Below are positions 24,865-33,740 of a stretch of 64,000 bases of DNA, piece after piece. Where the stretch lies: contig NZ_AOFT01000007.1 of assembly GCF_000348905.1 (NCBI RefSeq), positions 118,793 to 182,792 of the forward strand, written 5' to 3'. Position numbers and translations under genes: made by a program. Source of the stretch: Bhargavaea cecembensis DSE10. Its GTDB lineage: Bacteria > Bacillota > Bacilli > Bacillales_A > Planococcaceae. The notes below the pieces were generated by a model. It was given only the letters and a program-made list of their open reading frames with translations, searched no databases and was not told the DNA's origin. Numbering within the stretch: the first letter of the stretch is position 1; each line of letters begins with the position of its first letter.

Positions 24865-25775
24865 TACTTCCCGCCCCCTTCATAATGCACCCATTTCGGT
24901 GCAAGCTTCAGGTTGACGATCGTCAGTGCAAAAACTATGACGAACAGGATCCACGACATCGCCATCGCATAGCCCATGTCGAACGCCTCGAACGCCTTTT
25001 GCCACATATAAAGGTTATAGAAAAGCATCGAGTTGACCGGACCGCCCTCACCGTTCGACATGACATAGGCCTCCTGGAAAATCTGGAAGCCGCCGATGAG
25101 GCTCGTCACGATATCAAAGAAGATGACGGGCGTGATCATCGGTATCGTTATGCGGGTAAATTGCTGCCAGGCATTGGCGCCATCGATCTCGGCCGCCTCG
25201 TACAGGCTCTTTGAGATGCCCTGCATGCTAGCCAGATAAAGCAGCATCCCGCCCCCGACGCTCCACAGCTTCATGAAAATCAGTGCCGGCTTGGTCCATT
25301 CAGGGTCAAACAGCCAGTTCGGCCCCTGGATGCCGAACCAGGCAAGGACCGTGTTCACCATGCCGGTCCCCGGCTCAAGCAGCTGCATCCAGAGCAGGTA
25401 GACACCGACCCCGGACAGAACGGCAGGCAGGTAGTAGATGGTACGGAACAGCCGCATGCCCGGGATATCCCGGTTCAGGAGCGCCGACAAAAGAATGGCT
25501 CCGGCCGTCGTAAGGGGCACCGAAAACAGGACATAATAAAGGGTGTTGTAAAGCGATGTCCAGAACAGCTGGTCACCCGAGAACAGCTTTTCATAGTTGC
25601 TCAGCCCGATAAAGTCCATCTGTGAGGTGACGTTATAGTTCGTGAAGCTTGCTGCAAAGGAGAACAGCAGCGGGCCCGCCGTGAATACGATGAATCCGAT
25701 GATCCACGGGAGGATAAAGAGATACCCCTGAAGTCCTTCTTTCGTCTTGTAGTTGAATCTGCGCTTTCCGGCCAT
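24864..25775 (-). CDS. Carbohydrate ABC transporter permease, MalF type
   Basis: 303 residues with six membrane segments. The first lies in LFILPWIIGFIVFTAGPLLFSF and the EAA loop is EAAEIDGANAWQQFTRITIPMITPVIFF. Partner of the MalG-type permease in a CUT1 sugar importer. It follows the binding-protein gene after 80 bases that contain a partial terminator, which would lower permease levels relative to the binding protein. Confidence 0.9.
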   Translation of the reverse strand: MAGKRRFNYKTKEGLQGYLFILPWIIGFIVFTAGPLLFSFAASFTNYNVTSQMDFIGLSNYEKLFSGDQLFWTSLYNTLYYVLFSVPLTTAGAILLSALLNRDIPGMRLFRTIYYLPAVLSGVGVYLLWMQLLEPGTGMVNTVLAWFGIQGPNWLFDPEWTKPALIFMKLWSVGGGMLLYLASMQGISKSLYEAAEIDGANAWQQFTRITIPMITPVIFFDIVTSLIGGFQIFQEAYVMSNGEGGPVNSMLFYNLYMWQKAFEAFDMGYAMAMSWILFVIVFALTIVNLKLAPKWVHYEGGGK

Positions 25776-25814
25776 CCCGTCTAGCCTCCTTGTCGTGACT
25801 TTATGTAATGAAAA

Positions 25815-25840
25815 GAAGGAGGGCGGCTCCGCCCCCCTTC
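25815..25840 (-). terminator. Intra-operon stem-loop between binding protein and permease genes
   Basis: GC-rich hairpin (GGGCGG / CCGCCC core, extended by imperfect GAAGGA / CCTTC arms), followed on the minus strand by TTCTTTTC. Probably a partial terminator or RNA-stabilising element, common after binding-protein genes. Confidence 0.6.
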
Positions 25841-25855
25841 CCTGTTTATGACCGC

Positions 25856-27175
25856 TTAGTTCGCATTTTGCTCAATCAGCTTTTCCACTGCCGCCTGCGC
25901 ATCCTTCATCGCCTGCTCCGGCGTTTTCTTGCCGAGGTAGACATTGTCGAATTCCGGATTGACCAATGTCGTGAAGTCCGGGGCTGCAAGCGGAACCGGT
26001 GTCAGCATCGTCTGTGGCATCGCCTCGACGGCCAGCTCATACACCATCTTGCCGTTGTCATCGAACTCATCGCTCGAAGCCGCGCTCTCTGACGCCTCTA
26101 CGTTTGCGACGTTATCAAAGTTCTTGACCGCCCAGTATTCCTGCGCTTCCTTGCCCGTCAGGTACTTGATGAACTCCCATGACGCATCCGGATTTTCCGC
26201 GCCGTAAGGGATTTCGGCGACAAAGCCGCCGCCCCAGCTCGTATGGCCGTTGCCCGGCTCCTTCTCAGGAAGAAGTGCGACACCAAAGTTCAGGTCAGGT
26301 GCGTAGTCACGGATCTGTGTATAGAAGGTCGGCTGCTGGACGAGCATCGCGAGATCACCCGAGAAGAACGGGTTGGCCTGCTGGCTCTCCATCTGTGCCT
26401 TCCAGGAGTTGATGTTGTTCTCGCCGTACTTGTCGTGCCATGATTTCAGCCACTCCAGCGTCTGGAGCTTCGCCGGCGTATTAACCTGGACTTCGCTGTT
26501 TTCGTCGATGAAGTTGACATTGTCCGCATTCATCATCCAGACGTCCGTCCCGACACCGAACAGCGGATAGAAACCGATGCGCTCGTACTTGTCGCCGTTT
26601 TTCACGTCAAGCTTGTCCGCATACTCACGCAGCTCGTCCCATGTTTTCGGCGGCTGCTCGGGATCGAGTCCCGCTTCTTCGAAAGCGTCCTTGTTGTAGA
26701 AGAGGACACGGGTGTCCGTGTTGAACGGAATGCCATAGGAATCGCCTTCATAGAGGGTCGCATTCCAAAGTTCCTCATAGAAGTCGCCGGAGATGTCGTC
26801 TTCCTCCAGGTATTTCGAGAGGTTCTCTGCCTGCTGGTTCTTTCCGCGGAGTGCGGTCGCGTTGATGTCGTTGATGACCACATCAGGCGGGTCGCCCGCC
26901 GCGATCGCCGCAAGTTCCTTTGTCCAGATGTCTCCCCAAGGAATAAAAGTATGCTTGACTTCAATCTCGTCCTGGGAATTATTGAAGTCCTCGATGATCT
27001 GTTCGATGATCGGACGGCGGATCTCAGATCCCCAGAACGTCCAGAAATCGAGTGTGACCTTGTCGCCTTCCGCTTCGACTTCCTCAGCGCCGGATCCGCC
27101 TTTGGTAAATCCGTTGCATCCGGACAAAACAAGCATCAGGATGAGCAGAACCGGCACCCACTTAAATCGTTTCAT
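25856..27175 (-). CDS. Extracellular solute-binding lipoprotein (CUT1 sugar type)
   Basis: 439 residues. The signal peptide ends in lipobox VLSGC (about residues 16-20) after a basic MKRFKW start. The mature part has the family's DFWTFWGSEIRRPIIEQIIEDFNNSQ, GDPPDVVINDINA and AMLVQQPTF blocks. It captures an oligosaccharide, sugar or glycerophosphodiester outside the membrane; the ligand cannot be read. First gene of the importer operon, with about 160 bases of upstream non-coding DNA shared with the GNAT terminator. Confidence 0.9.
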   Translation of the reverse strand: MKRFKWVPVLLILMLVLSGCNGFTKGGSGAEEVEAEGDKVTLDFWTFWGSEIRRPIIEQIIEDFNNSQDEIEVKHTFIPWGDIWTKELAAIAAGDPPDVVINDINATALRGKNQQAENLSKYLEEDDISGDFYEELWNATLYEGDSYGIPFNTDTRVLFYNKDAFEEAGLDPEQPPKTWDELREYADKLDVKNGDKYERIGFYPLFGVGTDVWMMNADNVNFIDENSEVQVNTPAKLQTLEWLKSWHDKYGENNINSWKAQMESQQANPFFSGDLAMLVQQPTFYTQIRDYAPDLNFGVALLPEKEPGNGHTSWGGGFVAEIPYGAENPDASWEFIKYLTGKEAQEYWAVKNFDNVANVEASESAASSDEFDDNGKMVYELAVEAMPQTMLTPVPLAAPDFTTLVNPEFDNVYLGKKTPEQAMKDAQAAVEKLIEQNAN

Positions 27176-27317
27176 GACGCTTCCCCCTATTCTTTTTTAA
27201 GTTATGTATGGGCAGACCTTTCTTCTCTTTCCACTTCGACACGCGAAGTAAACCTTCTTCACTATCTTACAAGATTAGACGCGCAATTCAAATAGTTCCA
27301 AAGTCTTTCTGTCGAAA

Positions 27318-27355
27318 AAAGGCAGGACTTGTCGATTAATGACAGCCTGCCTTTT
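27318..27355 (-). terminator. Terminator overlapping the end of the GNAT gene
   Basis: Stem AAAAGGCAGG / CCTGCCTTTT. The stop codon at 27336-27338 lies in the loop. On the minus strand it is followed by TTTTTTCG. Confidence 0.75.
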
Positions 27356-27905
27356 CCTGCTTAATCATAGTGAAAATGTCATAGTCACGCCAGAGTCCGC
27401 CTTCCTTCGCGAACTGCTTCCGCGTGCCTTCGTACCTGAACCCTGCGCTTTCCGCCAGCCGCCGGGAAGCAAGATTGTCGGGGCGGATATGGAGCTCGAT
27501 CCGGTGGAACCCGAGCTTGCGCATAAAGAATCTTGCAGCGGCCGATACGGCTTCCCTGCCGTACCCTTGGCGGAAGTACTGGTTGTTGATATGGTAGCCC
27601 ATCATGGCCCAGTCGTAGTCGAACCGGAGAATCGTAATCAGTTCGACCTTGCCGATATTCGCCCCGTCGGACTTCCGGAAGATTCCGAGGATGACCATGT
27701 CATCCGCTTCCGCCGCCTCATGGAATCCGCGGATCCATTCCCTGAACCACTCTTCCGTGGCGCCGGACAGGTCTCGGGGCCTGCCTTCGTCGTAAGGGCC
27801 GCTGGATATTCCCCTGCCCTCAAGTCCCGCGAGCCATGCGGCATAGTCCGCGTCCCGGTATGGCCGGAGAATGAGCCGCTCCGTTTCAAATTCCAATTTT
27901 TTCAT
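27336..27905 (-). CDS. GNAT acetyltransferase, RimJ/RimL type
   Basis: About 189 residues beginning MKKLEFETERLILRPYRDADY, the characteristic RimJ/RimL opening. The CoA-binding region YHINNQYFRQGYGREAVSAAARFFMRKLGFHRIELHIRPDNLASRRLAESAGF is complete. Start 27905 is supported by GGAGGG eight bases upstream. These enzymes acetylate protein N-termini or small amines; substrate unknown. Confidence 0.85.
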   Translation of the reverse strand: MKKLEFETERLILRPYRDADYAAWLAGLEGRGISSGPYDEGRPRDLSGATEEWFREWIRGFHEAAEADDMVILGIFRKSDGANIGKVELITILRFDYDWAMMGYHINNQYFRQGYGREAVSAAARFFMRKLGFHRIELHIRPDNLASRRLAESAGFRYEGTRKQFAKEGGLWRDYDIFTMIKQEKAGCH

Positions 27906-28011
27906 CGTTCTGTCCCTCCAGTTACCGTCCATTATAGCGGATGCATAACAGGTGAAGGAAAGTGGATACTATCCGTGTTCGGCCATCATGAAAAATGGAG
28001 GGAATATGCAG

Positions 28012-28647
28012 ATGACGCAAAACTTCGGCCAGGATCAGCAGAACATGACGCACCCGAACATGCATACCGGACAGGTGGGCCAGCAGATGAACCACGGCGG
28101 ACACGAAGTGTTCGATGTCCACGAAGTGCTGTCGACGATGATCGGCGCGATGGACATGTCGACGCTGATGCGCCCGCATGCACAGGATCCGGAGCTCATC
28201 GATATCATCGACCGCCAGTACCGGTTCATGCAGCAGTCCTACAACACGCTGGTCGACTGCTTTAAGACGGGAACCGACCCGCAGATGCCGACGCAGAGCT
28301 ACAAGATGGCGGGCGGCAACGACTGGGTGTACGGCATGAAGCAGTCCCAGCCGAAAAAGCCGATGCAATCTCCGCAGGAGCTGAACGACGCAGCCATCTC
28401 CGGCTTCCTTCTGTCGGGCCACAAAGCCGGCGCGACAGCCTGCACGGCCGCAGCACTGGAGACGACAAACCCGGTCGTCCGCCGCGTGCTCGCCGACTCG
28501 GTGCCGAACTGCATCGAAATGGCCTACGAGCTGTCGATCTACCAGAACAAGCACCATTACTACCAGGTGCCTCAGCTGGCAGAACAGGACATGCAGGCCA
28601 TCCTGAACGCCTATTCACCGGCCGGCAATCAGGGAGGCATGCAGTAA
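28012..28647 (+). CDS. CotF-like spore coat protein
   Basis: About 211 residues. A Gln/Asn/His/Met-rich N-terminus of about 35 residues is followed by the helical CotF domain: STMIGAMDMSTLMRPHAQDPELIDIIDRQYRFMQQSYNTLVDCF and, near the end, PVVRRVLADSVPNCIEMAYELSIYQNKHHYYQVPQL. CotF-family proteins are assembled into the spore coat. ATG 28012 is nine bases from GGAGGG (ATG 28006 only three). A strong terminator follows, so it is monocistronic. Confidence 0.85.
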   Translation: MTQNFGQDQQNMTHPNMHTGQVGQQMNHGGHEVFDVHEVLSTMIGAMDMSTLMRPHAQDPELIDIIDRQYRFMQQSYNTLVDCFKTGTDPQMPTQSYKMAGGNDWVYGMKQSQPKKPMQSPQELNDAAISGFLLSGHKAGATACTAAALETTNPVVRRVLADSVPNCIEMAYELSIYQNKHHYYQVPQLAEQDMQAILNAYSPAGNQGGMQ

Positions 28648-28665
28648 CCGCTGCATGAACGGAGA

Positions 28666-28703
28666 AAAAGCATGCGGACCCATTGGCGGTCCGCATGCTT
28701 TTT
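28666..28703 (+). terminator. Terminator after the CotF-like gene
   Basis: Long perfect stem (16 bp, GCATGCGGACC core) with loop CATTGGC, ending in TTTTT. Confidence 0.92.
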
Positions 28704-28773
28704 ATTGTGTTCGTACTAAAAATGGTGAAGGAAGAGAATAACTGTAGAATCATTTTAAGAGGGTGATCAGACG

Positions 28774-29109
28774 ATGCCATATGTAACTGTAGTTGGCGGA
28801 GATACTTTTGAAGCGCAGAACGGCAAAAAATTAGTGCTGGCACTTGAAGATAACGGCGTAAATATCCTTCATCGCTGCGGAGGAAATGCCAAATGCACGA
28901 CTTGCAGAGTAGAAGTTCTGGCAGGTGATTACCTGGAGGTCACCACCAGGGAAAAGAACGCCTTCACGAATATAGGAATCGACGATCAGCTGTTCGAAGA
29001 TTGTTTGCGTTTATCTTGCCAGATTATCATTAATGGGGATATTACGGTTCGGCCAATCATGACGGCGGAGAATACCGGCAAGCCAGTTGGCCCAAGGCCG
29101 GCGGACTAA
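28774..29109 (+). CDS. [2Fe-2S] ferredoxin
   Basis: 111 residues, plant-type/adrenodoxin-like ferredoxin fold. Cluster ligands are visible as C-x5-C-x2-C in HRCGGNAKCTTCRVEV (about residues 35-43) and the fourth Cys in RLSCQI. It transfers single electrons to an unknown partner. GAGGGTGATC precedes the ATG. The gene is AT-richer than its neighbours. Confidence 0.85.
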   Translation: MPYVTVVGGDTFEAQNGKKLVLALEDNGVNILHRCGGNAKCTTCRVEVLAGDYLEVTTREKNAFTNIGIDDQLFEDCLRLSCQIIINGDITVRPIMTAENTGKPVGPRPAD

Positions 29110-29177
29110 TACGGGATTGGGCCCCGAAAAATGGGAATCGGGATTTTAGATCAGCATTTTCGTACTATGGCAATCCC

Positions 29178-29447
29178 CTACAATCCCCGCTCTTTTACAT
29201 ACCCGTCAAGCTCCTGCAAAAATTCATCCGTACGCCCGGGGTCGTCAAGGATCGTCTCCACTTCCTGTTCCCGAATAAATTCCCGGAATTCCGTGCTGCC
29301 CAGCACGACGGGGCCGTAACGGACGTTCAGACCGTTCCAGATTCCGCTTTTCTTCAATCGCCTCATCCGCCGGCTGATCAGGCGGTTTTTCTTTGTCGGC
29401 CATCGCGTTTCCAGGAATCCGAGCAGCAGAACAATCAGGTCACCCAT
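29178..29447 (-). CDS. Small hypothetical membrane-associated protein
   Basis: About 89 residues. The N-terminus MGDLIVLLLGFLETRWP has one short hydrophobic stretch, then a basic region (KKNRLISRRMRRLKK) and an acidic helical C-terminus (FREFIREQEVETILDDPGRTDEFLQELDG). ATG 29447 is used because GGAAGGGG is nine bases upstream. It starts 15 bases after the DUF2207 gene and is probably its partner. Confidence 0.55.
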   Translation of the reverse strand: MGDLIVLLLGFLETRWPTKKNRLISRRMRRLKKSGIWNGLNVRYGPVVLGSTEFREFIREQEVETILDDPGRTDEFLQELDGYVKERGL

Positions 29448-29462
29448 CCGATTCACCCCTTC

Positions 29463-31112
29463 CTACACCCAGTCCCTATATAACCGCGCCAGCCCTCTGA
29501 ATTTCGGGGCCAGCATGTGTACCCGGTGCTCGCGCAGCCGGCGTTCTTCCGGCGTCCCGTCCGGCAATCGGAAGCGGTCGTCGGTGTAGATCAGCCGGTT
29601 GATCGCATACTTCACCCGGTAGGCAAACCGGGATACGAGAAGCGTACGCGGGAAAAAGAGCCACACGAGAAGATAGCCGATGACGAACAGCAGGATCACC
29701 GCCCCGGTGCCCGGCACGTCAACCGCAGCCACGCCGAAGGTCAGGTAAACCCCGTATACAACGGCAAGCCAGCGCCAGTGCATTTTCTTCATATGTACAT
29801 ACAAGAAGACGATTATGCCTGCCAAAAATGCCGCAAGCCATCCCGCCGGCATCGCGGCGACGACCGCGCCGATGATGGCGGCGGCCGTCGGGACGAGCGC
29901 TGAAATCAGCAGCACGCGCTTCGGAATCCTGAGGTTCATCGTCCCGGCTTCTTCCAGCATGTGAAGGACAGCCCCGTGCCACTCCCTCAGTGCTTTTTCT
30001 GCCCTGTCCGATTCGAGTTCCCGCGGTCCGAGGGTGCTCCGGCCGACCGTATCCCGGAACAGCTTCCTGATGAACAGCTGCTCATGCGGTTCAAGCCGGT
30101 CCGTACTGCCCTTCACCTCCCAGACCTTTGCATCCGGCCCGCCGGTGACGGACACTGCCCCCTTCTCGAGCAGCCCGTACAGCATGGCGTCCGCCGCACG
30201 CGGCGTGAAGCGACCCGCCCATCGGACAAAGTGCAGATAAACGAGATCCAGGGAAAGGATCAGTGCCTCATCTCTTCTCGTAATGGGCAGCCGCTGGGGC
30301 ACGGCCAGGCTCACAAGGCCGGCCAGGATAAATGCAAGGGCCAGAGGAAACCCGGCTTTCTCAAACGTTTCCCGGTGCCCCCGCACGGCGGCGGCATGGG
30401 TGAACCGCTCCTCCTCCGCCTTCACGGCTTCTTCCAGCGGCACCGGAGCGGCACTTTTCACCGCCTCCGTCATGTCCCCGGACGGAAAGAATACGCGGTA
30501 CGACGCATCCAGCGGTTCCTCGACGATCGGATCCCGGAAAATGACGCCATTGTCCTTCAGCTCGACCTCGGAGCCGTTCATGTTCCTCGTATATGGCCGG
30601 ATTGAAGCGGCGCCGGCATTGCCCGGAAGGATCACGGAAACTTCGAGATTCCGGAGCCCCTCAAATTCGTAGCTGGTGCTGGAAAACAGGCCCACCTCGA
30701 GATCGCTGTACCCGTCGTACACCTTCAGCGCATCTTCCAGCAGATACGAGAGAAGAAACGTCCGCTTTCCGCCCCTTCCGTCCAGCAGCAGTTCCCAGCC
30801 GGTTCCGTTTTCCTGCACCGCGACGGGCCGTACCTCATCATCTTCCACTTCTCCGACCCGCGCCGCTCCGTCCACCTCTCCGGCACGGAAGCCGATCACG
30901 TTCTCATGGTTGCCGTAAGTAAAGTCCCTCAACACTTCTCCTGTCCCTTCAGGGATCTCATATGTATGGATTTCATTGACCCTTACCGCACCCTCCGGCC
31001 CAATCCAGAGGCGCACCTGGGAACTGCTCACTTTCACTTCCGCTGCAGCTGCCGGGACGGCACCGGCCAGCACCATCAGGGCCGTCAGCCCCGCCATCAC
31101 CCATTGCTTCAT
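29463..31112 (-). CDS. DUF2207 family membrane protein
   Basis: 549 residues from ATG 31112 (GGGAGGTGTCC upstream). It has a signal peptide (MKQWVMAGLTALMVLAGAVPAAAA) and an extracellular DUF2207 beta domain (VNEIHTYEIPEGTGEVLRDFTYGNHENVIGF). A membrane segment near PLALAFILAGLVSLAV follows, then a cytoplasmic winged-helix-like part (PRAADAMLYGLLEKGAVSV), two or three further membrane segments and a basic C-terminus. Function of the family is unknown; it is often linked to cell envelope processes. Confidence 0.85.
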   Translation of the reverse strand: MKQWVMAGLTALMVLAGAVPAAAAEVKVSSSQVRLWIGPEGAVRVNEIHTYEIPEGTGEVLRDFTYGNHENVIGFRAGEVDGAARVGEVEDDEVRPVAVQENGTGWELLLDGRGGKRTFLLSYLLEDALKVYDGYSDLEVGLFSSTSYEFEGLRNLEVSVILPGNAGAASIRPYTRNMNGSEVELKDNGVIFRDPIVEEPLDASYRVFFPSGDMTEAVKSAAPVPLEEAVKAEEERFTHAAAVRGHRETFEKAGFPLALAFILAGLVSLAVPQRLPITRRDEALILSLDLVYLHFVRWAGRFTPRAADAMLYGLLEKGAVSVTGGPDAKVWEVKGSTDRLEPHEQLFIRKLFRDTVGRSTLGPRELESDRAEKALREWHGAVLHMLEEAGTMNLRIPKRVLLISALVPTAAAIIGAVVAAMPAGWLAAFLAGIIVFLYVHMKKMHWRWLAVVYGVYLTFGVAAVDVPGTGAVILLFVIGYLLVWLFFPRTLLVSRFAYRVKYAINRLIYTDDRFRLPDGTPEERRLREHRVHMLAPKFRGLARLYRDWV

Positions 31113-31236
31113 CCGGACACCTCCCGTCTTTCTGTTCTCATGATACCGTATACGGAAGAACGGTTGGGCCGGTTCTGTGAAACCTTCTCGCGCATCGTTC
31201 CGTAAAGGAAATAAGATCATTCGGAGGTGCTGGACA

Positions 31237-31734
31237 ATGGAACTCGACATCAGGGAACCGGAAGGAAGAATATCAAAAAAGGCGGTGACGGTATGGCGCC
31301 TGTCGAACACGATCGGCCACGGAATCACACTGCTCGTTTTCGCGGGCCTGATTATCGCCGGCAGCCGGTTCGGATGGTGGGACTGGGCGATGACGGTGCT
31401 ATGGGTTTTCGGCGGGCTGACGGCACTGTCGGCGGTGTATTCGGTCTTTATCGAGCCGGTCATCCTTCAGCGGACGTGGCGCTACGGTGCGGACGAGGAA
31501 TTCGTAAAGCTGCGGCACGGCGTGATCACCGTCCAGCACCAGACGGTCCCGATGACGAAGGTCCAATATGTCGGACTCGAACAGGGCCCGCTCCTGCGCA
31601 AATTCGGCCTGTACACGCTGACGGTCGGCACGATGGGCTCGAACCACTCCATCCCGGCTTTGCCGGAACAGGAAGCGAAGGAATTCCGTAACAGGATCGC
31701 CCGCCTCGCGAAGATCCGGGAGGAGGATGAATGA
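31237..31734 (+). CDS. PH-domain membrane protein, YdbS-like
   Basis: 165 residues. Two membrane segments (GITLLVFAGLIIAG and WAMTVLWVFGGLTALSAVYS) precede a bacterial PH-type domain (bPH2) with RTWRYGADEEFVKLRHGVITVQHQTVPMTKVQYVGLEQGPLLRKFGLYTLTVGT. GGAGG ten bases before ATG 31237. The stop overlaps the next ATG. Together with the next gene it matches the B. subtilis ydbS-ydbT pair, which has been linked to resistance to antimicrobial peptides. Confidence 0.85.
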   Translation: MELDIREPEGRISKKAVTVWRLSNTIGHGITLLVFAGLIIAGSRFGWWDWAMTVLWVFGGLTALSAVYSVFIEPVILQRTWRYGADEEFVKLRHGVITVQHQTVPMTKVQYVGLEQGPLLRKFGLYTLTVGTMGSNHSIPALPEQEAKEFRNRIARLAKIREEDE

Positions 31735-33284
31735 TGGAAAACCGGCGCATGCATCCGGGGAGGATCATCCTCGCCCTTTATGAACTCATCAAAAACAGCG
31801 CCATTGTTTTTATCTTCCTGTTTGTCCTCAGGAGAGGTTCCGATGCCGGATGGGTGGTCGCGGGCCGCTGGATCTTCATCGCGGCGATTTCGATTTCCAT
31901 CCTGAACATCATCCTGTCATGGTGGCGCACGACCTACCGGCTGGAGGCGGATTCGGTGCAGATCGACAGCGGCGTCTTTTCCCGGAAGCACCGCAATGTT
32001 CCGTTCCGCCGCGTGCAGAACGTCAACCGGCAGGTGCCCGCCGTCCTCCGGCTGTTCGGCCTCACCTCACTCACGCTTGAGACCGGTGCGGACGGCGAGG
32101 ATGCAAGCGTGAAATTCCCTGCTGTGACAAAAGCGGAAGCCGCCCGGATCGAAGAGGCGCTGGACGGCTACCGCAGGGAGCGGATGGAGGCTGCCCGGGC
32201 AGTGCCAGGGACGGAAAGTGTGGAGGGAGAAGCTTCAGAGATTCAGGAACCGCTTCCGGAAAAGGCCCGTACTGTTCACTTCACGGCGCAGCTCAAGGAC
32301 GTGCTGAAGGCCTCCTTCCTGTCGTTCAGTTTTATCGCGCTCATTCCCGTGCTCGCGACGGTATACTCGAACATTGATGACTTTATTGACATTGAAAGCC
32401 GTGCTGAAGGCTTTCTGTCGTTTTTGGCGGGCTCCGGGTTCGTGATGAGCATCACGATCGCCCTGTTTGCCTTGGCGGCAATCGCGTTCGGCATCATCCG
32501 GACCTACCTGAAGTACGGCCGTTACATTATTTCGTCGGATGATGAGCGGATCTACATCAGGCGGGGCGTGCTGACCGAGCAGTCGCTCTCCGTCAGGAAA
32601 AAGAATGTTCAGGCAATCCAGATTACGGAAACCCCAATAAAGCGGCTGCTCGGGCTCGCGGAAGCAAAACTCGTGACCGTCGGCAGCTTCGAGGACAACC
32701 TGGAAGACATCAGCTCCCTTTATCCGTTTCTGCCCAAACAGCGCGCGGTGGAGCTGGTCGGCGAACTGCTTCCGGATGTCCGCTTACTGGACGGCATGGA
32801 GCGTCTTCCAAAGGCGGCGCTGACCGTCAGGATGCTCCGCTTCCCGTGGATTGCCGTGATCGGCACCATTGCGCTTTACTTCTGGCGACCGGAATTTCCG
32901 TATGTCCCGGACTGGCCGTTCCTGGCAGCGGCACTTTTCTCCTTCACTTATCTCCTGAGGTACTTTGACTACCGCAACACCCGCTACGCCATCCGCGGCC
33001 CGCTCGTCCAGTTCAGGAAAGGCGGCCTGTGGAGGGAGACATTCCTCACGAGACGGGAAAAGGTCATCGAGGCTTCTGCATCCCAGTCTTGGCTGCAGAA
33101 GCGGTTCGGTGTCGCCACAATCGGCACGACCAACCGCGCGAAGCCGGTACACGTCGAAGAACTGAAAGACTTGCCGGGAGCAGCCGCAGAACAGTTTGAC
33201 CGATGGTACACGGAACGGAACCCGGAACTCATCCCGGCCGGCAAGGAGGCGGAGCCATGGAAGACTTTACAGAGCGAGTCGTGA
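31731..33284 (+). CDS. PH-domain membrane protein, YdbT-like
   Basis: 517 residues with three bPH2-type domains separated by membrane pairs. Each domain shows the family's R-x-V-Q-x(N/I) block: RKHRNVPFRRVQNVNRQVPAVLRLFGL, RKKNVQAIQITETPIKRLLGL and RREKVIEASASQSWLQKRFGV. It starts at 31731 or 31734, coupled to the YdbS-like gene, and presumably forms a complex with it in the membrane. Its 3' end overlaps the start of the alkyltransferase-like gene. Confidence 0.85.
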   Translation: MMENRRMHPGRIILALYELIKNSAIVFIFLFVLRRGSDAGWVVAGRWIFIAAISISILNIILSWWRTTYRLEADSVQIDSGVFSRKHRNVPFRRVQNVNRQVPAVLRLFGLTSLTLETGADGEDASVKFPAVTKAEAARIEEALDGYRRERMEAARAVPGTESVEGEASEIQEPLPEKARTVHFTAQLKDVLKASFLSFSFIALIPVLATVYSNIDDFIDIESRAEGFLSFLAGSGFVMSITIALFALAAIAFGIIRTYLKYGRYIISSDDERIYIRRGVLTEQSLSVRKKNVQAIQITETPIKRLLGLAEAKLVTVGSFEDNLEDISSLYPFLPKQRAVELVGELLPDVRLLDGMERLPKAALTVRMLRFPWIAVIGTIALYFWRPEFPYVPDWPFLAAALFSFTYLLRYFDYRNTRYAIRGPLVQFRKGGLWRETFLTRREKVIEASASQSWLQKRFGVATIGTTNRAKPVHVEELKDLPGAAAEQFDRWYTERNPELIPAGKEAEPWKTLQSES

Positions 33285-33592
33285 AGCTCCTGAAGGAAGT
33301 GCCGGCGGGAACGGTCGCGTCTTATGGCCAGATCGCACGGCTTGCCGGCAACCCGAGGGCCGCCCGCCAGGTGGCCCGCATCCTCCACTCCATGAGCCGG
33401 AAACATGGAATCCCTTGGCACCGCATCGTGAATGCAAAGGGCGAGATCGTCATCAGGGACGGGGAGGCCGCCTTTGAACAGGAAGAGCGCCTGCGCGAAG
33501 AAGGGGTGCCCGTGATCGGGGGTAAGCGTGTGGACATGGGGCATTACAGATGGGAGCCTGGAAACGATGAGTTACCACCTCCCCCCTACTGA
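33257..33592 (+). CDS. Alkyltransferase-like protein (ATL)
   Basis: 111 residues comprising only the DNA-binding domain of O6-methylguanine-DNA methyltransferase (VPAGTVASYGQIARLAGNPRAARQVARILHS). The active-site PCHR is PWHR (Trp54), the hallmark of ATL proteins. ATLs cannot transfer alkyl groups but bind O6-alkylguanine and hand it to nucleotide excision repair. AAGGAGG precedes ATG 33257, inside the end of the YdbT-like gene. The last residues (DELPPPPY) and the stop codon are encoded by the first unit of a 22-bp tandem repeat, suggesting that repeat DNA has reshaped the C-terminus. Confidence 0.85.
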   Translation: MEDFTERVVKLLKEVPAGTVASYGQIARLAGNPRAARQVARILHSMSRKHGIPWHRIVNAKGEIVIRDGEAAFEQEERLREEGVPVIGGKRVDMGHYRWEPGNDELPPPPY

Positions 33593-33656
33593 GCTACCAC
33601 CCCAAACCTACTGAGTTACTACCTCATACCCCGGGAGTCACCACCTCAGTTTGCCC
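33569..33656 (+). repeat. Four-copy 22-bp imperfect tandem repeat
   Basis: Units begin with GAG at 33569, 33591, 33613 and 33635, exactly 22 bases apart. Each opens GAGYTACYACC or close (GAGTTACCACC, GAGCTACCACC, GAGTTACTACC, GAGTCACCACC), with a C/T-rich remainder that diverges. The first unit lies in the 3' end of the ATL gene. The array ends about 85 bases before the acetamidase/formamidase-family start. Function unknown; a period of two helical turns would suit multiple protein-binding sites on one face of DNA. Confidence 0.75.
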
Positions 33657-33740
33657 GCAGGGCGCATGCGCTTCTGCTGGTTTTTAAGCGCCCCAATTGA
33701 TAGACTATTGGCAACACAAGTGTACAAGGGGGCATCGGTG

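Noticed and set aside
33569..33656. The 22-bp repeats considered as a CRISPR array
   Set aside because: There are no separate spacers, the unit is too short, only half of it is conserved and there are no cas genes.
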